Shown: positions 60,885-64,000 of the stretch, piece after piece
How positions within the stretch are numbered: position 1 is the first letter of the stretch
Layout: every line of letters starts with the position of its first letter
Source: Dehalococcoidia bacterium
GTDB lineage: Bacteria; Chloroflexota; Dehalococcoidia; Lucifugimonadales; UBA3495
Assembly: GCA_021295965.1 (NCBI GenBank)
Contig: JAGWBI010000002.1
Coordinates: forward strand, 80,110 to 144,109
Length of the DNA stretch: 64,000 nucleotides
Direction: 5' to 3'
Program-made: the position numbers and the translations under genes
Notes under the pieces: model-generated
Seen by the model: the letters and a program-made list of their open reading frames with translations, nothing else
Database searches by the model: none
Told to the model about the DNA's origin: nothing

Positions 60885-62030
60885 ATGGTTGAACCAGTAA
60901 CATCCCCTGCCGTCTCCGGAATCCGCGCTGATTCCCAGCCCGTGGAGATGCTGCTCAACATGGGTCCACAGCATCCCTCCACCCACGGTGTTTTTCGCAT
61001 GGTGATGTGGGTGGACGGCGAAAAGATCGTTGACGTCGAGCCGCACATTGGATACTTGCACCGGGGTTCTGAAAAGCTGTGCGAGGGCGAGCAGTACCAC
61101 CAGGTCGTGACCCTGTTCGACCGCCTGGACTACATCGGCAACTTCAACAACGAGTTGGCGTATTGCATGGCGGTGGAAAAACTGATGGGTCTGGAAGTGC
61201 CCGAGCGTGCCGAATACATCCGCGTCATCCTTTGCGAATTGAACCGTATTGCCAGTCACCTGCTTTATGTGGGAACAATGGGGCTTGATGCCGGCGCCAT
61301 GACCCCGGTGATGTTCTCCTTCCGCGGCCGCGAACGGGTGCAGGCTTTGTTTGAAGCCGTTTCAGGCGCCCGCATGATGCACAACTATTTCCGCATCGGC
61401 GGCCTGAAGGAAGACGTGCCCGACAACTTCCGCCAGATGCTGGATGAGTTGATGCCGGTCCTGCGCGATGATGTGGAACAGAGCGACCGCATCCTCACGT
61501 TCAACGAGATTTTTCTGTCGCGTCTGAAAGACGTCAGCCCCATCGGAACCGACGAAGCAATCGCGCTGGGACTTACCGGGCCCATGTTGCGAGCTTGCGG
61601 TTATGAGTACGACGTGCGCAAAGCCCAGCCCTATTCGGTCTATGACCGTTTTGAGTTCGATGTTCCCGTGGGTCTCGATGGGGACTGCTGGGACCGCCAC
61701 TGGGTGCGTGTGCAGGAAATGTACCAGTCGCTACATATCGTGGAGCAGGCCATGGAGCATCTGCCGGAAGGACCGGTGGCGTCCTCTCTGGGTAGGCGTC
61801 TCATCCGACCCCCGGCCGGCGAATCCTACGTTCGCACAGAAAACCCGCGCGGCGAAATCGGTGTGTACCTGGTCAGCGACGGTACCGACCGGCCATACCG
61901 GGTCAAGGTTCGACCGCCGTCTTTCTGCAACCTTTCCGCTCTACGACGTTTGCTGGTGGACACTTGGCTGGCCGATAGCGTGGTTGTGCTCGGTTCCCTG
62001 GATATCGTGCTGGGGGAAGTGGACCGGTGA
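60885..62030 (+). CDS. nuoD: NADH-quinone oxidoreductase subunit D
   Basis: 381 aa, the 49-kDa subunit lining the quinone cavity. LLNMGPQHPSTHGVFRM (quinone-pocket histidine), EPHIGYLHRGSEKLCEG, YCMAVEKLMGLEVP and VYDRFEFDVPVG are canonical. The last bases overlap nuoH (GTGA), so nuoD and nuoH are translationally coupled. The genes nuoE, nuoF and nuoG, which lie between D and H in many bacteria, are absent from this position. Confidence 0.96.
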   Translation: MVEPVTSPAVSGIRADSQPVEMLLNMGPQHPSTHGVFRMVMWVDGEKIVDVEPHIGYLHRGSEKLCEGEQYHQVVTLFDRLDYIGNFNNELAYCMAVEKLMGLEVPERAEYIRVILCELNRIASHLLYVGTMGLDAGAMTPVMFSFRGRERVQALFEAVSGARMMHNYFRIGGLKEDVPDNFRQMLDELMPVLRDDVEQSDRILTFNEIFLSRLKDVSPIGTDEAIALGLTGPMLRACGYEYDVRKAQPYSVYDRFEFDVPVGLDGDCWDRHWVRVQEMYQSLHIVEQAMEHLPEGPVASSLGRRLIRPPAGESYVRTENPRGEIGVYLVSDGTDRPYRVKVRPPSFCNLSALRRLLVDTWLADSVVVLGSLDIVLGEVDR

Positions 62031-63139
62031 GTTTCCTGATTGACATCGGGTGGAGCGTGCTCGGCCTGGCGATAATGTTCGCCGTGCTCTCATTTGTCGT
62101 GTTGTCCATGGTCTGGTTGGAGCGGAAGGCTCTGGGCCGCCTGCAACTCCGTTACGGCCCCACCCGCACCGGACCCTTCGGACTCATGCAGCCCATTGCC
62201 GACGCCGTCAAGCTCATAATCAAGGAAGACATTATCCCCGACGATTCGGAGAAAGCGGTTTTCTGGATCGCGCCGGTGATCGTGGTGGTGTCGGCGTTCA
62301 TCATCTGGGTGACCATCCCCGGCGGAGACGGAGCCGTGGTCCGCAACCTGCCGCTGGGATTGTTTTACATAATAGCCTTTGCAGTTATCGGCATACTGGG
62401 TTTGGTTTTGGCCGGCTGGGGTTCAGCCAACAAGTACGGAATAATGGGCGGGTTGCGGTCAGCGGCGCAGTTAATTTCCTACGAAATCCCCATTGTTCTG
62501 GTCGCCGCGGCGGTAGCGATTCTTGCCGAGTCGTTGGATATGAGAGAGATCGTCTCCCAGCAGACAACGTATCCTTATCTGGTTGTTCTCCCTTTGGGCT
62601 TCTTCATCTTTTTCGTCGCCGGCCTGGCTGAGGTTGGCCGGACTCCGTTCGATATCTACCACGCCGAGAGCGAGGTGGTCGGCGGCCCATTCGTGGAATA
62701 CAGCGGCGCTCACTGGTCTGTGTTTTTCCTAGCCGAGTACATCAATACCTTCGCCATCGCCGCGCTCACAACCCTTTTGTTCCTGGGCGGTTGGGGTGGC
62801 CCGGCCCTTCCCGACGTGGTCTGGTTCCTTTTCAAAACCTACGCGGTGGTGCTGGTGGTGTTCTGGGTACGTGGCACCTTTCCCCGGCTCCGCATCGACC
62901 AGCTCATGGCCTTCGCTTGGAAGGTCATGGTGCCGCTGTCTTTCTACACGGTCATCATCGCAGCCGTGTATCGCTTCTATGATTGGCCGTGGTGGAGCCT
63001 CACCATAATGTCTGCGGCAGGTTTGTTGGTCGCCGGATGGATAATATACCGGCGCATGACCGGGCCGGCCCGGCGAGTGGCCGATATTCAGAACCGCATC
63101 GCCGCCCGCCATCGTACCGCCACTCAACCGCGCACGTAG
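62027..63139 (+). CDS. nuoH: NADH-quinone oxidoreductase subunit H
   Basis: 370 aa, GTG start overlapping the nuoD stop by four bases. About eight transmembrane helices. The signatures WLERKALGRLQLRYGPTRTGPFGLMQPIADAVKLI, STAN-like GSANKYGIMGGLRSAAQLISYEIP and FAGLAEVGRTPFDIYHAESEVVGG are canonical. It joins the quinone site to the proton channels. A Uma2 gene follows 47 bp later in place of nuoI. Confidence 0.95.
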   Translation: MSFLIDIGWSVLGLAIMFAVLSFVVLSMVWLERKALGRLQLRYGPTRTGPFGLMQPIADAVKLIIKEDIIPDDSEKAVFWIAPVIVVVSAFIIWVTIPGGDGAVVRNLPLGLFYIIAFAVIGILGLVLAGWGSANKYGIMGGLRSAAQLISYEIPIVLVAAAVAILAESLDMREIVSQQTTYPYLVVLPLGFFIFFVAGLAEVGRTPFDIYHAESEVVGGPFVEYSGAHWSVFFLAEYINTFAIAALTTLLFLGGWGGPALPDVVWFLFKTYAVVLVVFWVRGTFPRLRIDQLMAFAWKVMVPLSFYTVIIAAVYRFYDWPWWSLTIMSAAGLLVAGWIIYRRMTGPARRVADIQNRIAARHRTATQPRT

Positions 63140-63186
63140 CGTCCGATGCTGTTATCATATTGGCAATTGTTGGAGCCGTCCCAGCC

Positions 63187-63774
63187 ATGACCACCCACAC
63201 CCTGAAAATCGCTGTCGCGGAATTCGAGGCGATGGCCTACGACCCTGGCCACCGCTACGAATTGGTTGATGGTGAGTTGGTTGATATGGATGGCAAGCCC
63301 AGGCACGGCGCAGTAACGGGAGAAATATACCTTTTGCTGCGAGGGCATATCGGACACTACAACTTGCCCTTCGACGTCGGTGTCAATACCGGGTTCCAGA
63401 TGGACCCGTTCACCCTGCGTTTTCCGGACGTCCACGTGACGTCCTGGGAAAGAATGGCGGCGTACGATGAGGGTGCTCCGGGATGGCCTGCTTTTGCTCC
63501 CGATGTAGCCATCGAGGTTGTTTCTGACAGCAACACGCCGGCGGAGTTGGCCCGCAAAGCCGAGGAATATTTCGCCAACGGAACGCGGGCCATGTGGATT
63601 GCCGACCCCGGCCGGCGTGTGGTGGCCATCCGCCGTCCCGGCGTATCCGATCACGTTTTCAGTAACGGTGATATTCTGTCCGGCGAGCCGGAAATCACCG
63701 ACTTCTCCTGCCTCGTCGCCGATATATTCGTTGTGTTGGACCGCAATCCCGGATCGAATTCGGAGGTCAATTGA
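63187..63774 (+). CDS. Uma2 family (DUF820) endonuclease-like protein inside nuo operon
   Basis: 195 aa from ATG 63187; the listed start lies 68 codons upstream inside nuoH. The PD-(D/E)XK core is readable: FEAMAYDPGHRYELVDGELVDMDGKPRHGAVTGEIYLLL, LRFPDVHVTSWERM (Asp) and DVAIEVVSDSNTPAELARKAEEYFANGTRAMWI (Glu, Lys). It interrupts nuoH-nuoI, starting 47 bp after one and ending 3 bp before the other, on the same strand. Confidence 0.85.
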   Translation: MTTHTLKIAVAEFEAMAYDPGHRYELVDGELVDMDGKPRHGAVTGEIYLLLRGHIGHYNLPFDVGVNTGFQMDPFTLRFPDVHVTSWERMAAYDEGAPGWPAFAPDVAIEVVSDSNTPAELARKAEEYFANGTRAMWIADPGRRVVAIRRPGVSDHVFSNGDILSGEPEITDFSCLVADIFVVLDRNPGSNSEVN

Positions 63775-63777
63775 TCT

Positions 63778-64000
63778 ATGCTGGCAAGCTTGAAAGGGAT
63801 GATGCTCACCCTGGCCTCCACCGTGACCGGCTTGCGGAAACCGGTTACCCAGCAGTACCCCAAGCAGGCTACTCCAGTGCGGCCCAGATTCATGGGGTTC
63901 CCGGCTCTCACCTGGGACGGCGAAATCAGTGAGCCATACTGCACCGGCTGCATGGTGTGTATCCGCAACTGCCCCACCCAGTGCATGTCCGCCAGTATGA
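63778..64000 (+). CDS. nuoI: NADH-quinone oxidoreductase subunit I (5' part)
   Basis: The frame starts at ATG 63778 with GGAGGT upstream and runs off the right edge (74 codons seen). The first 4Fe-4S cluster motif CTGCMVCIRNCP is present at residues 58-69; the second is beyond the window. NuoI passes electrons from the peripheral arm to NuoB. Here it follows the Uma2 gene by 3 bp. Confidence 0.9.
   Translation, partial: MLASLKGMMLTLASTVTGLRKPVTQQYPKQATPVRPRFMGFPALTWDGEISEPYCTGCMVCIRNCPTQCMSASM

Overview
The window is a dense, GC-rich bacterial chromosome segment. The content fits Chloroflexota, most likely a SAR202-like or related Dehalococcoidia lineage. That is an inference from several traits together: four luciferase-like flavin monooxygenases, repeated oligopeptide-type ABC modules, CMD, MmgE/PrpD and FAH catabolic families, Uma2 endonucleases, and a complex I operon in which nuoD runs straight into nuoH without nuoEFG. 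No rRNA, tRNA or CRISPR array was found by eye.

Layout. (1) 1-6107: a tandem run of three related family-5 solute-binding lipoproteins (the first cut by the window edge) followed by one DppB/DppC permease pair. (2) 6188-9011, minus strand: a small alpha+beta-barrel protein, a TPR protein and a ThDP-dependent decarboxylase/synthase-like enzyme. (3) 9012-9890: a repeat-rich gap holding a MITE-like element with inverted ends and a flanking duplication. (4) 9891-12980: a penicillin-acylase-type Ntn hydrolase and two small membrane proteins. (5) 16598-12990, minus strand: an apparent operon of an enoyl-CoA hydratase-like protein, TlyA, a small barrel protein, a PncC/CinA-type amidase and a flavin monooxygenase. 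(6) 17017-25187: two further paralogous SBP-DppB-DppC operons, each with a recognisable promoter or terminator. No ABC ATPase gene appears anywhere in the window, so these transporters must use ATPases encoded elsewhere.

(7) 25282-33170: a retropepsin-like protease, an SMP-30 lactonase, an Asp-box propeller, a sodium/solute symporter, a FAH-family enzyme, and a second MITE-like element with a 12-bp flanking repeat. (8) 33354-39288: amino-acid genes (argD-like aminotransferase, argG, aspartate-type aminotransferase), a nitroreductase and a Uma2 protein. (9) 39319-50533: further flavin monooxygenases, a thioredoxin-like lipoprotein, and a minus-strand cluster (CMD protein, alpha/beta hydrolase, HPP membrane protein, MmgE/PrpD, SDR). 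Two of those enzymes lack their catalytic residues. (10) 50591-54729: a cytidylate-kinase-like protein and rpsO-pnp; the PNPase has a long RGG-rich tail. (11) 55741-64000: a TolB-like lipoprotein, a flavin reductase, a CinA-like/NMN-adenylyltransferase fusion, then nuoA-B-C-(two HicB-like ORFs)-D-H-(Uma2)-I, with the last gene cut by the edge.

In outline this is a heterotroph that imports peptides or related oligomers through several paralogous ABC systems, degrades organic compounds with flavin-, CoA- and lactone-type enzymes, and respires through a complex I whose operon lacks the NADH-input module. Dispersed palindromes (core AGGGGCGAAT..ATTCGCCCCT) sit in four intergenic gaps. The most unusual items are the ATPase-less SBP/permease amplification, the CinA-NMNAT fusion, the orphan genes inside the nuo operon, the PNPase RGG tail, the degenerate SDR and hydrolase active sites, and a 47-aa membrane peptide missed by the ORF track.
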